Positions 36,706 through 47,844 of a DNA stretch of 64,000 nucleotides are shown here, in pieces. The notes beneath the pieces were generated by a model. It was not told the DNA's origin and did not search any database. It saw only the letters and a program-made list of their open reading frames with translations. Each line of letters starts with the position of its first letter. The first letter of the stretch is position 1. The position numbers and the translations under genes were made by a program. Source of the DNA: Prostheceraeus crozeri (Eukaryota; Platyhelminthes; Polycladida; Euryleptidae); contig CAJQUW010003056.1 in NCBI GenBank assembly GCA_907163375.1, forward strand, positions 51,373-115,372, written 5' to 3'.

Positions 36706-37193
36706 TCAGCCTTCATGTGAATATTCTTTCTTCCAAATTGATAGTACTGCATCAAGTTGCTGTATATTACCATTGTCATCTTTAAAAAAATTTTTCAGAG
36801 AAACTACTGAATGACAATTCTTGAAACTTAACCTAATCAGTGACTTATGCTTTATATCATATGCCATTTCTAAGGCTTTTTTGTCACATCGCACACCGCA
36901 CAGCCGACAAAACAGCAATTTCGCACCATTGCCGTACTGCTTTTTTTGCCACGATAAGGACCACACGAAAATGGGTTCAAATTTAGGCATCTATTTCTCA
37001 TCTAGCCCTTTTAAACAATTAAATATCTTTGGTGCAGACAGCTATCAACAAGTTTATTTTTCGCTTTTTGAGCATGTCTGTCTTTCTCATCACAAAGCTC
37101 TTGCTTTGACGATACATCTTGTAACACTTTTTGAGCGGCTAGGATCATTTCTTCTGCTTGCTTTCGTTTCTCGGCAACCTCCTCCTTCTTCAA
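36706..37193 (-). pseudogene. Minus-strand coiled-coil / Cys-rich ORF remnant (R1 copy)
   Basis: The upstream piece (37193-37011) is a charged coiled coil (EEVAEKRKQAEEMILAAQK). After a stop there is a 94-residue piece with LLFCRLCGVRCDKKAL and HKS, possibly a degenerate zinc finger. R2 carries the coiled coil again (42608-42351) with a longer N-terminus. I do not recognise the family; it could be the C-terminal part of a decayed transposon or host gene. Confidence 0.35.
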
Positions 37194-37383
37194 CTTCGCT
37201 TCAGCTGCTGCCCGTTGTTTCTCCAGACGGGACTCAATATTCCTTTGAACTTTTCACAGCCTCCACTAGCCCTCTGAGACCTGAGGGTGGGTCCAGTAGA
37301 CCCCTTTTACAAATTCTTAGTTTATCTGCCTAAATCGATATCAAATCATTAGGAAAGTTGATAATAATTAAAACAATGTTATA

Positions 37384-37480
37384 TATTTATATGCCTATTT
37401 AGAGGTCAGCAATGATCCAACTAGAGGTCGCGTAAGCGGATCATTGCTGACCTCTAAATAGGCACATATAATTACATTGT
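37384..37480. repeat. Foldback: TGCCTATTTAGAGGTCAGCAATGATC palindrome
   Basis: Arms TGCCTATTTAGAGGTCAGCA and TGCTGACCTCTAAATAGGCA surround about 35 bp. In R2 one extra arm and 420 bp of sequence are inserted. A second foldback (GGCGCCTAGATATATGAAGC / GCTTCATATATCTAGGCG) follows at about 37529-37642. Confidence 0.8.
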
Positions 37481-37946
37481 TCAGGTTATCTATGGTACTA
37501 TACAGAACTATGACCAGTGTGATGTATCATGGGCGCCTAGATATATGAAGCAGCATATTTCATTTCATTTCATTTTATTTTATTCTGCGTCAATTAAGAC
37601 AATATATCTAGCTTATATGTGCTTCATATATCTAGGCGTCCATGGATGTATCAGAGTTGTAGGCATCAAACAATCTTTGATTGTCAGTTGCAGATATTTT
37701 CGCATAAGGCATGACTGCTATCTTGATAGTGTGACAATAGTTTCAATCTTTTGAATGTCAGCTATGTGTTAAAAATTTGAATTCATTCAAGCAAGTCAAA
37801 GATCGAAATTTGTGACAGCATGAATGAATCATGGAAAGCAGTAGTAGCATAGAGTTCCCTACATAGGATCTTATTTTCTACATTTGATTGCACTACATCA
37901 CATTTGATATTTCTATGTCAACAGTTGATTGGAAAAAGCTATATAT

Positions 37947-38867
37947 CAGTGGTTCTTAACCTTTTTGCTCGGATTCCTCCCTAACAGTTGAAAGTATGTT
38001 TAATTCCTCCCTCTAAACTAGTAGGCCACTATTCAAGTTAAAAAAAGAAGTCAAAGATAGCAGTAACAAACATTTTCAAATGCAGACTTCAGGTAGCCTA
38101 TCACGAAGAATCTAAGTAGGCCTACATGCAAATGGGAAGTGTTACAAGAAATCCAACAAAAAACTAATGACTGCATTGAGCCTGATCTTGCCGCACAATT
38201 CCTGAATTCGAGGTGTCAAATTCGTGAGTTTCAATCTCAAATCACTGCGCACGCTGATGCTGAGTCGATTTCTCTTCCTAGGTATCAAATCTGATACCGC
38301 TTAGACACAGAACTCGACCAGGTACGATGTTGGTAAAGGAAGTAGTAGCGTGTGGGCATTGGTTGATAAAGTTCGGTGCTTTTCAAGTGTTTCTTGAGTG
38401 AGCCATACCATTTGATCTTAATTTATGAATGGAAATGTGACGCCTCGCTTCATTAGCTCTCTCTGACCAGAATACTATCTTCTAGTCTATCTTGTCGGTG
38501 CAACTGAGCAGGCCACAGACAAAACGTCCAGGTGATGATCTATAGCCGCGTAGTTGAATTTTCCCTAATTAAAATAATTCGAATGGAACACTCGTACACG
38601 CAGATATATTGGTATGTAGCTTCTAATTCTACGGTTGCAATAGCTATTAAACAGTAGCTGCATAATTAACATCTTGAATATTGGGAAGCGATTAACGAAT
38701 ACTGACGATGATAACTCACACGTGACGGTGAATCAACAAATCCTGTTCATCTCAAATGCTCCTTCGAACCTCCTTCCTCCCCAAATCCTCCTTATGCACG
38801 TCATTCCTCCCCTGGCATGTTGAATTCCTCCCCAGGGAGCCACATGGCTCCCGGTTAAGAATCACTG
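37947..38867. mobile_element. hAT non-autonomous element in R1
   Basis: Ends CAGTGGTTCTTAACC and GGTTAAGAATCACTG are inverted with one mismatch, and both flanks carry the 8-bp CTATATAT (37939-37946, 38868-38875). Short CAG..CTG termini plus an 8-bp duplication define hAT. Internal TTCCTCC-rich sequence near both ends extends the inverted similarity. No transposase. Confidence 0.92.
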
Positions 38868-39703
38868 CTATATATGAATAATTAATAAAGCTATTGATAA
38901 ATCTATGATATTCCCAAGTGGGCGTATTTCCAAGATTTCTATTCTAACTATCAAATTTTGATTTGTAATTTCCTAGCTGCTGGTAGCAGCATACAAGTAG
39001 ATAATAGTAGACTTTCTATGGTATTGTTCGACCAACTGGGAGAACAGTTGATAAAATGGATTCAAGATAAAAAAAGAGACAACCCTTGTGTCAGCAGAAA
39101 AATGATTCAGAGAAAAGCCAAAAGTATATTTCATGAAACAAAAGAAAACGACAATGATTCATTCAGTGCCAGTGAAGGCTGGCTAAGTAGATTTCTTGTT
39201 AGAAGTAACTTAAACCTCTGACGTTGAACTACTATAGCTCAAAAGCTTCCGGAAGATGTAGAGGACAAATTTATAAGTTTCTTGATTTACGTCGATGGTC
39301 TCAGAAGAAATTGTTGTTATCCAGCAAACAGCAGTGACTGAAACGGGTGTGAAATCGGTTCCTATTTGTTCAACTGGTAATCACAAAACCAAATTTACAG
39401 TCATGCTTGCTGCTCTTGCAGACAGTACAAAATTGAAACCTTTTATAGTTTTCAATGGAAAGCGATTTCCATCTGATCTACAAAATTTGAAAGGTCGAGC
39501 CACCGTCAAATTTACCGAAAATGGATGGATGAATGAGGCCTCAACGATGCAATGGATTGAAAAAGTTTGGGGACATTTCGCATTCGGGCGTCGTCTCCTT
39601 GATTGGGACTCATTTTGATGCCATCAGACAAAAGTGGTGAAGAGGAAATTAAGCAAATTCAATACCGACTCAGCCATTATTCCAGGAGGATGTACAAGTT
39701 TTC

Positions 39704-40648
39704 AGAAAATAGTGGGCCAGAGTGAATACTATCCATTGAGAGAGGCCACAAAACCAGGTATTGGCTAAATGCGAATTTCTATTAGGCAAGGCCTTTCAAC
39801 CGGTCCAGCCGGTCATCGTCAGGCAAGTGACTCCAGACAACAGACTGGTCACTCACCAACAGTCGCAAAGCACAGCTCACTTGACAGGTTGCAGCATCAA
39901 AAAATTACAGCATAGAAATTGGAGACAGGCTTAAGAAAATAGAGACCGTAAACATGAAATAAATGGAAATCATACTACTACAGAGGAGGAGATAAGGAAC
40001 AAGGCATAGTAAGCAAAAGCAAGAATTGGAAAGAAAGTCAAAGTTACCGAAACCAAAGATCACTGATGCGGTGCTTGGTGCGATTAGAGGAAGGTAGCGT
40101 CTCGTCCACCACGATTCTTTTATCACTCTCTTCCTCCAGTTACTCTCCTTGTCTATCACCTTCATCTCTTCAAAATTTACTGAATGCGAGTAGTCGTGAG
40201 CGTGTTGAGCCACTTCAGAGCGCATGGTGTCAATGTCTCGAACAGCCTTCATACAGCCTTCATATGCTCTCGCCTTCGTTCATCCAACGTTCGTGAGGAT
40301 TCTCCAACATAGCTCCAGCTATATGCCTCTGAGCCACAAGGCAGTTGGTAGATGATCCCCAACTCGGTGGCAGGCACGGGTCGCTTCTGCTGTCGAAGAG
40401 TAGAGGTAGACTTCATTCCCACGTGAATGTCACTCTTGCGAAGGACACTCCTTATCCTCTCAGAGACTCCAGGAATGTAGGGAATCGAGCCACAAAATTC
40501 ATTCTTTGCCTTGTCGCTGTCATTGATTGGTTGATAGGAAGGAGTCCACCACTTCTCACATTCGGCTACGGAATATCCATTGGCTCGCAAAGTCTCGAAC
40601 ACTTTCCTTTCTTCACCAAGAATGTTGGTATCAGAGCAGATTGCAAGA
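39704..40648 (-). mobile_element. Penelope-like element inserted in the pogo transposase
   Basis: A minus-strand GIY-YIG region (IPYIPGVSERIRSVLRKSDI, IIYQLPCG, WSYVGESSRTLDERRREHM, then HAHDYSHSVNF) lies in a block that interrupts the transposase between GGCTSF and LQPP. The block is bounded by diverged copies of ATGTACA[AG]GTTT at 39690-39703 and 40649-40662, read as the target duplication. A hammerhead core lies at its 3' end (39791-39825). The RT part is lost. Two or three mismatches in the duplication indicate moderate age. Confidence 0.85.
39791..39825 (-). ncRNA. Hammerhead ribozyme motif of the PLE
   Basis: On the minus strand: CTGACGA, then a stem II ACCGG-CTGGA-CCGGT, then TGAAA. 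The CUGANGA and GAAA boxes are both intact with a 5-bp stem II, as in the minimal hammerheads described in PLE terminal repeats. Cleavage site and stems I/III not resolved. Confidence 0.65.
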
Positions 40649-41091
40649 ATGTACAGGTTTCCTCCAGCCTCCTCGCATAAGTTGGAACAAGCCATTTAAA
40701 GTAGCTTATTCTCAATGCTATGAAGATTTGATGTCATCAACGGGTTCATTAGTACAAAATCAAACGGAAACTGGTAATCTTCGACCACCAACAAAACTGC
40801 TGATGTGCCAGTGGGTCATCCAGGCATGTATTTCAAGTATATATCAAGTATTTCAAGTGTATATCAGTATTTCAACTGATATCATCAAAAAATCCTTTCA
40901 AGTGTGTGGATTGAGTGGATCATACGAATGGAAATATCTTTGCTGTAAAGCAACTTGACATTTTGTCGAAGTTTCAAGAGAGACGTGTGAAAAGCCTTCC
41001 AACTGACATTGAACAAGAGGTCGAAACTTCAAGTGACTCTTCAATTACCAGCCTTTCTGGCAACGATAGCAGTGACACTGAGAGTGAGTAA

Positions 41092-42144
41092 TATTTTGCT
41101 ATAACTCTTAATTTTGTGTTAACGGTTTTGATGTAATATAGTTATGTATAAAATATATCTATAGACGGAAGATCGGTAATTTTTAATTGATATTAATTGC
41201 CATTAATATAAGCCTTTAATTTGTCATCGTATGAAATATTGCAATGTCATAGAAGCCCCCTCTTCAATACAAGCCCCCCATGAATCATTTAATAATAATA
41301 GACGCCCCCGGGCTTATAATAGAGAGAATACGATATTCCTTTTCATTGCCTCTTTTAGTAATTACAAAACTAAAACGCAATTTCATAATAAATCGACATT
41401 TTATGTGTCTAAAAACAATTTCCAAACTGCAACAAATAATAGTCTGTTCTACTTTTTCAGATGTTTTGCAAAACGCAGTTGCAAATAAGAGTACTGCTGA
41501 TATAATTCTTTCAATTAGACATTATTGCATTATTTCATGTCAGTTGATTATTAGATCTGAAGAGCGCATGTTATATAGGAATAATACAAATAAAAGCCAT
41601 TTGTTTCATTTTCAGATGAAGGCAGAGTAAAGATCACTTACAACTCACCGAATACATAACTAAATGACTTTTCTGGACAGAAAAATACATGTGATCATGC
41701 AGTTGGCTTGCTTATTTGTAATAAGTACGGGACCTGGCTACGGTTGTACATGTATATCGTTGCTGTGCCCACCAGTGCCTGGCCACGCCAGACGCGATTA
41801 CCAAGCTTGGCAATAATCTAACGTGTATACTGTATATGTAATGTTGCGGTAGGAAATTACATGATACAACAAAAATAATGTGAACTGTCAGAAAATTTGA
41901 TATAAAATTGGCTTAAGCAAATAAAACAAAGCACATCTACTACGTATGCTATACAATGCACATTGACACTATCTTTGACATTGACAGACATACGATGATC
42001 GATTCCAGTTGGCCCTAAAATGCCCTGTTAATTGTTTGCAATAAATAGATCCACATTGTAGTTTCAGCAAGGTGAATAATTCGAAGAGCGTTGTTGACAT
42101 GGGTTATCCTTATTAATAGCCAATTCCTCAGTGTAATATTCACA
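41092..42144. other. Spacer between pogo gene and R2, no gene recognised
   Basis: AT-rich; no inverted end for the pogo element could be identified here. Confidence 0.45.
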
Positions 42145-42350
42145 TACTCACTGAAATTGTTAATAGTCATGGATTCTACAGTGACTTATGCTTTATATCA
42201 TATGCCATTTCTAAGGCTTTTTGTCACATCGCACATCGCACAACCGACAAAACAGCAATTTCGCACCATTGCCGTACTGCTTTTTTTGCCACAATAAGGA
42301 CCACACGAAAATGGGTTCAAATTTAGGCATCTATTTCTCATCTAGCCCTT

Positions 42351-42608
42351 TTAAACAATTAAATATCTTTGGTGCAGACAGCTATCAACAAGTTTATTTT
42401 TCGCTTTTTGAGCACGTCTGTCTTTCTCATCACAAAGCTCTTGCTTTGACGATACATCTTGTAACACTTTTTGAGCAGCTAGGATCATTTCTTCTGCTTG
42501 CTTTCGTTTCTCGGCAACCTCCTCCTCCTTCAACTTCGCTTCAGCTGCTGCCTGTTGTTTCTCCAGACGGGACTCACAATATTCCTTTGAACTTTTCATA
42601 GCCTCCAC
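42351..42608 (-). pseudogene. Coiled-coil ORF remnant (R2 copy)
   Basis: 85 residues beginning MEAMKSSKEYCESRLEKQQ and continuing in an uninterrupted Lys/Glu/Ala coiled coil. R1 has the homologous sequence with a broken amino end. Family unknown. Confidence 0.35.
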
Positions 42609-43753
42609 TAGCCCTCTGAGACCTGAGGGTGGGTCCAGTGGACCCCTTTTACAAATTCTTAGTTTATCTGCCTAGATCGATATCAAATCATTAGGAAAGT
42701 TGATAATAAGTAAAACAATGTTATATATTTATATGCCTATTTAGAGGTCAGCAATGATCCAACTAGAGGTCTCTAACTTCTTCTAAGCATCTGACATCAG
42801 TGGAGTGATACCGCTGTGATTCTTCATGGTCGAGAATGCGCGGAGATTTTGGTGTCCTTCAGAATGTCCAGAATGCAACCAACGAGGCTTGATCACAGTC
42901 CACCTTTCATGGAGAAGTGGGTCATTGTAGGGCAGGCAACCTTGAAAGCAATAAGGGCAATTTTCAAACCATGTGACAATTAGGGTTTTTAAAACTCCGA
43001 CTATTTCTGATCCCGCGGCATTAGCAAGCTTTATACATCTGCTGATACTAGACTTAGGCTAGTGTAGACAGAACAATACTAGACGTTGTTTTAAATTCTT
43101 AGACGAGTATTTTGAACGATGCACTGTACAATACAACTTATGATATCAGAGAGACATGTGCCTAAATCCATGACTCAAATGTTATATTTATATGCCTATT
43201 TAGAGGTCAGCAATGATCCAACTTGAGGTCGCGTAAGTGATCGACAGTTGGATCATTTCTGACCTCTAAATAGGCATATATAATTACATTGTTCAGGTTA
43301 TCTATGGTACTATACAGAACTATGCCCAGTGTGATGTATCATGGGCGCCTAGATATATGAAGCACCATATTTCATTTCATTTCATTTTATTCTGCGTCAA
43401 TTAAGACAATATATCTAGCTTATATGTGCTTCATATATCTAGGCGTCCATGGATGTATCAGAGTTGTAGGCATCAAACAATCTTTGCTTGTCAGTTGCAG
43501 ATATTTTCGCACAAGGCATGACTGCTATCTTGATAGTGTGACAAAAGTTTCAATCTTTTGAATGTCAGCTATGTGTTAAAAATTTGAATTCATTCAAGCA
43601 AGTCAAAGATCGAAATTTGTGACAGCATGAATGAATCATAGAAAGCAGTAGTAGCATAGAGTTCCCTACATAGGATCTTATTTTCTACATTTGATTGCAC
43701 TACATCACATTTAATATTTCTATGTCAACAGTTGATTGGAAAAAGCTATATAT

Positions 43754-44656
43754 CAGTGGTTCTTAACCTTTTTGCTCGGATTCCTCCCTAACAGTTGAAA
43801 GTATGTTTAATTCCTCCCTCTAAACTAGTAGACCACTATTCAAGTTAAAAAAAGAAGTCAAAGATAGCAGTAACAAACATTTTCAAATGCAGACTTCAGG
43901 TAGCCTATCACGAAGAATCTAAGTAGGCCTATATGCAAATGGGAAGTGTTACAAGAAATCCAACAAAAAACTAATGACTGCATTGAGCCTGATCTTGCCA
44001 CACAATTGCTGAATTCGAGGTGTCAAATTCGTGAGTTTCAATCTCAAATCACTGCGCACGCTGATGCTGAGTCGATTTCTCTTCCTAGGTATCAAATCTG
44101 ATACCGCTGAGACACAGAACTCGACCAGGTACGATGTTGGAAAAGGAAGTAGTAGCGTGTGGGCATTGGCTGATAAAGTTCGGTGCTTTTCAACTGTTTC
44201 TTGAGTGAGCCATACCATTTGATCTTAATTTATGAATGGAAATGTGACGCCTCGCTTCATTAGCTCTCTCTCTGACCAGAATACTATCTTCTAGTCTATC
44301 TTGTCGGTGCAACTGAGCAGGCCACAGACAAAACGTCCAGGTGATGATCTATAGCCGCGTAGTTGAATTTTCCCTAATTAAAATAATTCGAATGGAACAG
44401 TCGTACACGCAGATATATTGGTAGCTTCTAAATCTGTGGTCGCAATGCTGCATAATTAACATCTTGAATATTGGGAAGCGATTAACGAATACTGACGATG
44501 ATAACTCACACGTGATGGTGAATCAACAAATCCTGCTCATCTCAAATACTCCTTCGAATCTCCTTCTTCCCCAAATCCTCCTTATGTACGTCATTCCTCC
44601 CCTGGCATGTTGAATTCCTCCCCAGGGAGCCACATGGCCCCAGCTAAGAATCACTG
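43754..44656. mobile_element. hAT non-autonomous element in R2
   Basis: Same element, same 8-bp CTATATAT target copies (43746-43753, 44657-44664) as in R1, so the insertion preceded the duplication. Slightly shorter (903 vs 921 bp) through small deletions near the right end. Confidence 0.92.
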
Positions 44657-44817
44657 CTATATATGATAAATTAAAAAAGCTATTGATAAATCTATGATAT
44701 TCCCAAGTGGGCGTATTTCCAAGATTTCTATTCTAACTATCAAATTTTGATTTGTAATTTCCTAGCTGCTGGTAGCAGCATACAAGTAGATAATAGTAGA
44801 CTTTCTATGGTATTGTT

Positions 44818-45205
44818 AATTTCTATGGGTAGCAGCATCAAGCAGTCCTTAACGGCATTTCAAATCATAGCTGAACGAGGCATGGATGGAATAAGTGAGG
44901 AACAGTTATTGAATTTGCAAAATTTGCCAGGAGGTGAATTATCTGGTGTCAATACAGAAATGCTGGATTGGATTACATCAGAGTATGTCATTCGATACAT
45001 TCATGAAATGTCACCTGAATTCGACAAAAATCTAAATGATGAAATGACGCCTGAGTTCGTAGATCTGAAAAATGAGGCAATTGATGAAGAACTGAACAAG
45101 CTTGAAAACGATTCCATTACCGCTTCTTCAAAAAGACAAATGGATTATCATGTGAAGAAATTCAGAACTTTCTTGCGAGATAATTGTGCAATTCTAACCT
45201 CTTAA
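44818..45205 (+). pseudogene. Acidic ORF following R2, unrecognised
   Basis: Beyond the R2 edge the frame gives SEEQLLNLQNLPGG, MLDWITSEYVIRYIHEM, FVDLKNEAIDEELNKLEND and SSKRQMDYHVKKFRTFL before the stop. The last block looks like the lead helix of Crypton-type tyrosine recombinases or their relatives, but no recombinase core follows. A TTTCCTAG acceptor-like sequence lies just upstream (44765), so it may be an exon or a fragment. Confidence 0.35.
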
Positions 45206-45620
45206 TAATTGCGATATTTCTTTGTGCAAACATAATTACTGTAGCCTTATCATTATTGTTATTATATTTACCTTAGCCATTTCATGACCGCTTTTTTCAT
45301 CATTGTTGACCGCTTATTAGCAAATAGTACCATAGATAGTCTGAACAATAATGTTTGCGTGCAGCAAGTCGATATAATCTTTTGAGTGTCTTTCAGTCTT
45401 CTCAGTAAACACATGTAAAAATGTGTGACAAAGGCGTCGCAGGTAAAGAGACTACGCCACTGAGACCAGAAGTACCCTTTCTGCTGCCTAATTATACAAA
45501 ATTATCAAGAGTTATGCGACACCTTACACCGCTTCGTAATAATAAAAGATTAAACATTTGGCCGATAAGACAGGAACATCTATACCGATGTCAATTCCTA
45601 ACTTTAAACTTTTCACGGGC
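45206..45620. other. Intergenic, no gene recognised
   Basis: No supported structure. Confidence 0.4.
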
Positions 45621-45843
45621 AACTTCAATATCAAATTGATGGCAGTGTACGGGTGGACGTTTTCCATTTTGTTATGTTTACTAAAACACATTTTTCTTCA
45701 CCCACTTGTATATTTGCCAGAGACGATTTAGTAAAACATAAAAATTTTTTTACAAGCCCGACGTTTCGAGTGACCACACTCTTCATCTGGGGAACGGCCG
45801 GCCAACAAAAGAATGGCTTAAATATGCATCCGCGAACGAACGT

Positions 45844-46232
45844 TCATGTGACTCGCTCATGTTTGCGATTGATTTTTGGTTGAAGTCTTCTAATGTATTC
45901 TGCTTCGGACACTCTAGTTCTCAAAGGATTAAGCTGTTGATCAATGACTTCAATTCTAAACATATCAATAGTGGCATTGTTATATTCAGAATGGACAAAG
46001 CGAACATGATCAGATAGGGCACTTTTGTTGTCTTTATTCTTAATACTGTATTGATGTTCTTTAAAACGATTATTGAGCGGACGATTGGTAGAACCAATGT
46101 AAAATTCACTGCAGATATTGCAAGTGAATTTATAGACGACGTGTTTAATGTAACAATTGTTGATGTGGGGATTCGACTTACAAATATTGCAAGAACAATC
46201 ATTGATGTTTTTATTGAAAGTATTCAAATTGT
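45844..46232 (-). pseudogene. GIY-YIG domain of the left PLE half
   Basis: Cys-rich lead (CSCNICKSN, YKFTCNIC), then FYIGSTNRPLNNRFKEH, the LSDHVRF helix and EAEYIRRLQPKIN at the end: the full order of a PLE GIY-YIG endonuclease. The coding region is split from the rest of its own element by the nested PLE. Confidence 0.85.
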
Positions 46233-46280
46233 ACGCGAGGCTGCCCAAATTCATTTCACAAATGAAAAGTCGATGTGTCA

Positions 46281-46316
46281 CGACCGGTTTCAGTCTATTT
46301 CAGACCATCTTCAGGT
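46281..46316 (-). ncRNA. Hammerhead ribozyme motif, left arm
   Basis: Minus strand: CTGAAGA (46314-46308), stem II GTCT/AGAC with a GAAAT loop, then GAAA (46291-46288) and CCGGTCG. Both conserved boxes are intact. Confidence 0.7.
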
Positions 46317-46466
46317 GTATGTACAGACATGAAAAAATCGACTTATATACTAAAATGATTAAAACTAAAGGAGAAGTGATCAGTAAAATTTCGTCGGTCA
46401 CAGAAATTGCGAAGGTCACAGAAAGACCCTCAGCTTGTATGACGAATCGTCTCGGCTATTCGTGCC

Positions 46467-46982
46467 TTGATTATTCGAGCTAAGCGGTTAAGTGGCAGTC
46501 GAAATGCCTATGAAAGCAGTTTCTCTGTCATCAAAAGTATTTTCATTGCCAATGGCTACTCTAATGATCAAATCGATAGAATTAAAAATAATGTTGACAA
46601 TTTCCAACCTAGCGATCGTGATATTAAAAACATATACTTGCGCCTCCCTTTTGTCAAAAGTCTTGAGAGCCAAACTAGAAAGACTGTTGATAGTTTGAAC
46701 AAATTCCTTCCAGCGAATCATAAAATTATTGTTACTTACAGAACACTTAAGACTGCTAACATTTTTCCAAACAAAGACAGGTTGAAGTTTAGTCTCTCCT
46801 CTGATGTAGTTTATAAATTTTCCTGTAAGCTGTGCTCAAGCAGCTATATTGGTGAGACTAAGCGTCATCTCTACACTAGAATGAAAGAACATATTCGCGG
46901 CATTCCTAATGAAACTGAAATTTCTAAACATCTGCACAATGCGGACTTTGACGATTTTACGATAATCTACAAAACCAAGTAG
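46467..46982 (+). pseudogene. PLE ORF 3' part: RT tail and GIY-YIG
   Basis: LPFVKSLESQTRK and the VTYRTLKTANIF region match the stretch that links RT thumb to endonuclease in PLEs. VVYKFSCKLCSSSYIGETKRHLYTRMKEH is then the GIY-YIG core with its zinc-like Cys pair (split here only by wording: VVYKFSCKLC, SSSYIGETK, RMKEH). Ends shortly after LHNADFDDF, at the right arm. Confidence 0.85.
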
Positions 46983-47180
46983 CCTACACGAAAATAGCTG
47001 AAAGTATTGCACTTTGCCATAGCACTGACAGAACATTGAATGAACACGATTCGTCATACAAGCTGAGGGTCTTTCTGTGACCTTCGCAATTTCTGTGACC
47101 GACGAAATTTTACTGATCACTTCTCCTTTAGTTTTAATCATTTTAGTATATAAGTCGATTTTTCCATGTCTGTACATACA

Positions 47181-47215
47181 CCTGAAGATGGTCTGAAATA
47201 GACTGAAACCGGTCG
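47181..47215 (+). ncRNA. Hammerhead ribozyme motif, right arm
   Basis: CTGAAGA (47182-47188), stem II GTCT/AGAC, GAAA (47205-47208), then CCGGTCGTGACA. Mirror copy of the left-arm motif. Confidence 0.7.
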
Positions 47216-47252
47216 TGACACATCGACTTTTCATTTGTGATATTCAAATTGT

Positions 47253-47831
47253 GTTTTAATTGTTTTCCAGGCTTAGGAATAATTTTAATTGGTAATTGGT
47301 ATTCATTAGTAAGTTTTCTTAATTTTCGCAGGTTACTGTCACTAATAAAGTTGACATGGAAATTACATTGTTTTTGTTCTGTATAGTACGAAATCTCGTG
47401 TTCAAAAATGTTTTGTTTTTCAAGTCAGAGTCGGAGTAATTATTATCTTTTAAATTGCGAATGGTAGAATTCATATGCTTCTGAAAAGCCTTATTATTGG
47501 AACATCTATCCTTTATATATTTGAAAGTATTATTCACAAAGTTGGTTTTCACAGACTGAGAGATCCAACTCCGTTTATCTAACGTAATGCCAGAGTGAGT
47601 TGTCTTTTTAAAAACTTCAAATTCAATGGTATCGGATATCGATATAGTTAAATCTAAAAAGTTAAGTTTTCCGTCTTTTGGAATTTCGATGGTAAATTGT
47701 ATATCAGAATGAATAGAATTAAAGACATTCCGTATATTTGCAAATATATTGGGATCATTTTCAAACGGACCGAGGATGATGTCATCCACATATCTGCGGA
47801 ACAGCTTTGGAACAATATTATGTTTTTCCAA
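47253..47831 (-). pseudogene. PLE reverse-transcriptase end (left half)
   Basis: Contains RRYVDDIILG, the catalytic YxDD box, followed by LNFLDLTI and the TTHSGITLDKRSW thumb region typical of PLE RTs. This is the only RT catalytic motif kept by any PLE in the window. Confidence 0.85.
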
Positions 47832-47844
47832 AATACTCCAAAAT

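Larger units (their letters stand above)
36638..39028 (+). repeat. Direct duplication R1
   Basis: Matches R2 (42145-44817) closely over its length. Differences: R1 has 150 bp near 36680-36830 missing from R2, and R2 has about 420 extra bp near 42770-43195. Both carry the same hAT insertion at the same site and the same foldbacks. R1 ends at GGTATTGTT and is followed by the POGK-like transposase. Confidence 0.9.
39029..41091 (+). pseudogene. POGK-like pogo transposase, decayed and interrupted by a PLE
   Basis: The first part is a CENP-B/Tc5-type helix-turn-helix (QLGEQLIKWIQDKKR ... FSASEGWLSRF ... TTIAQKLPEDV). The DDE_1 core follows: TETGVKSVPICSTGNHKTKF, KPFIVFNGKRFPSDL, GWMNEASTMQWIEKVWG, FGRRLLDWDSF, IIPGGCTSF. 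An internal deletion near 39290-39330 removes the first catalytic Asp region, and a stop follows WDSF at 39616. After a PLE insertion (39704-40648) the gene resumes as LQPPRISWNKPFK, where the usual PLDVS Asp is replaced by Arg, then LLMCQWV, STDIIKKSFQVCG and an acidic tail ending DTESE at 41088. The 5' end joins R1 directly. Dead copy. Confidence 0.85.
42145..44817 (+). repeat. Direct duplication R2
   Basis: Partner of R1. Includes the coiled-coil minus-strand frame, both foldbacks and the same hAT element. Its extra 420 bp near 42770-43195 is framed by a second copy of the GCCTATTTAGAGGTCAGCA arm, implying an insertion or local rearrangement at the foldback. Confidence 0.9.
46233..47240 (+). 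mobile_element. Nested Penelope-like element with inverted arms and hammerheads
   Basis: Inserted in the left PLE half with a perfect 12-bp duplication, TATTCAAATTGT, at 46221-46232 and 47241-47252. The uninterrupted counterpart at 48241-48275 shows the empty site. Arms (about 46254-46449 and 47048-47240) are inverted repeats, each with a hammerhead core. About 20 bp of extra sequence follow the left duplication. The interior encodes the last part of the RT and GIY-YIG domain. Near-perfect ends imply a recent insertion, but the 5' part is missing. Confidence 0.92.

Noticed and set aside
41231-41630. Overlapping plus-strand frames near 41.3 kb
   Set aside because: AT-rich, compositionally random, overlapping in two frames, no motif.
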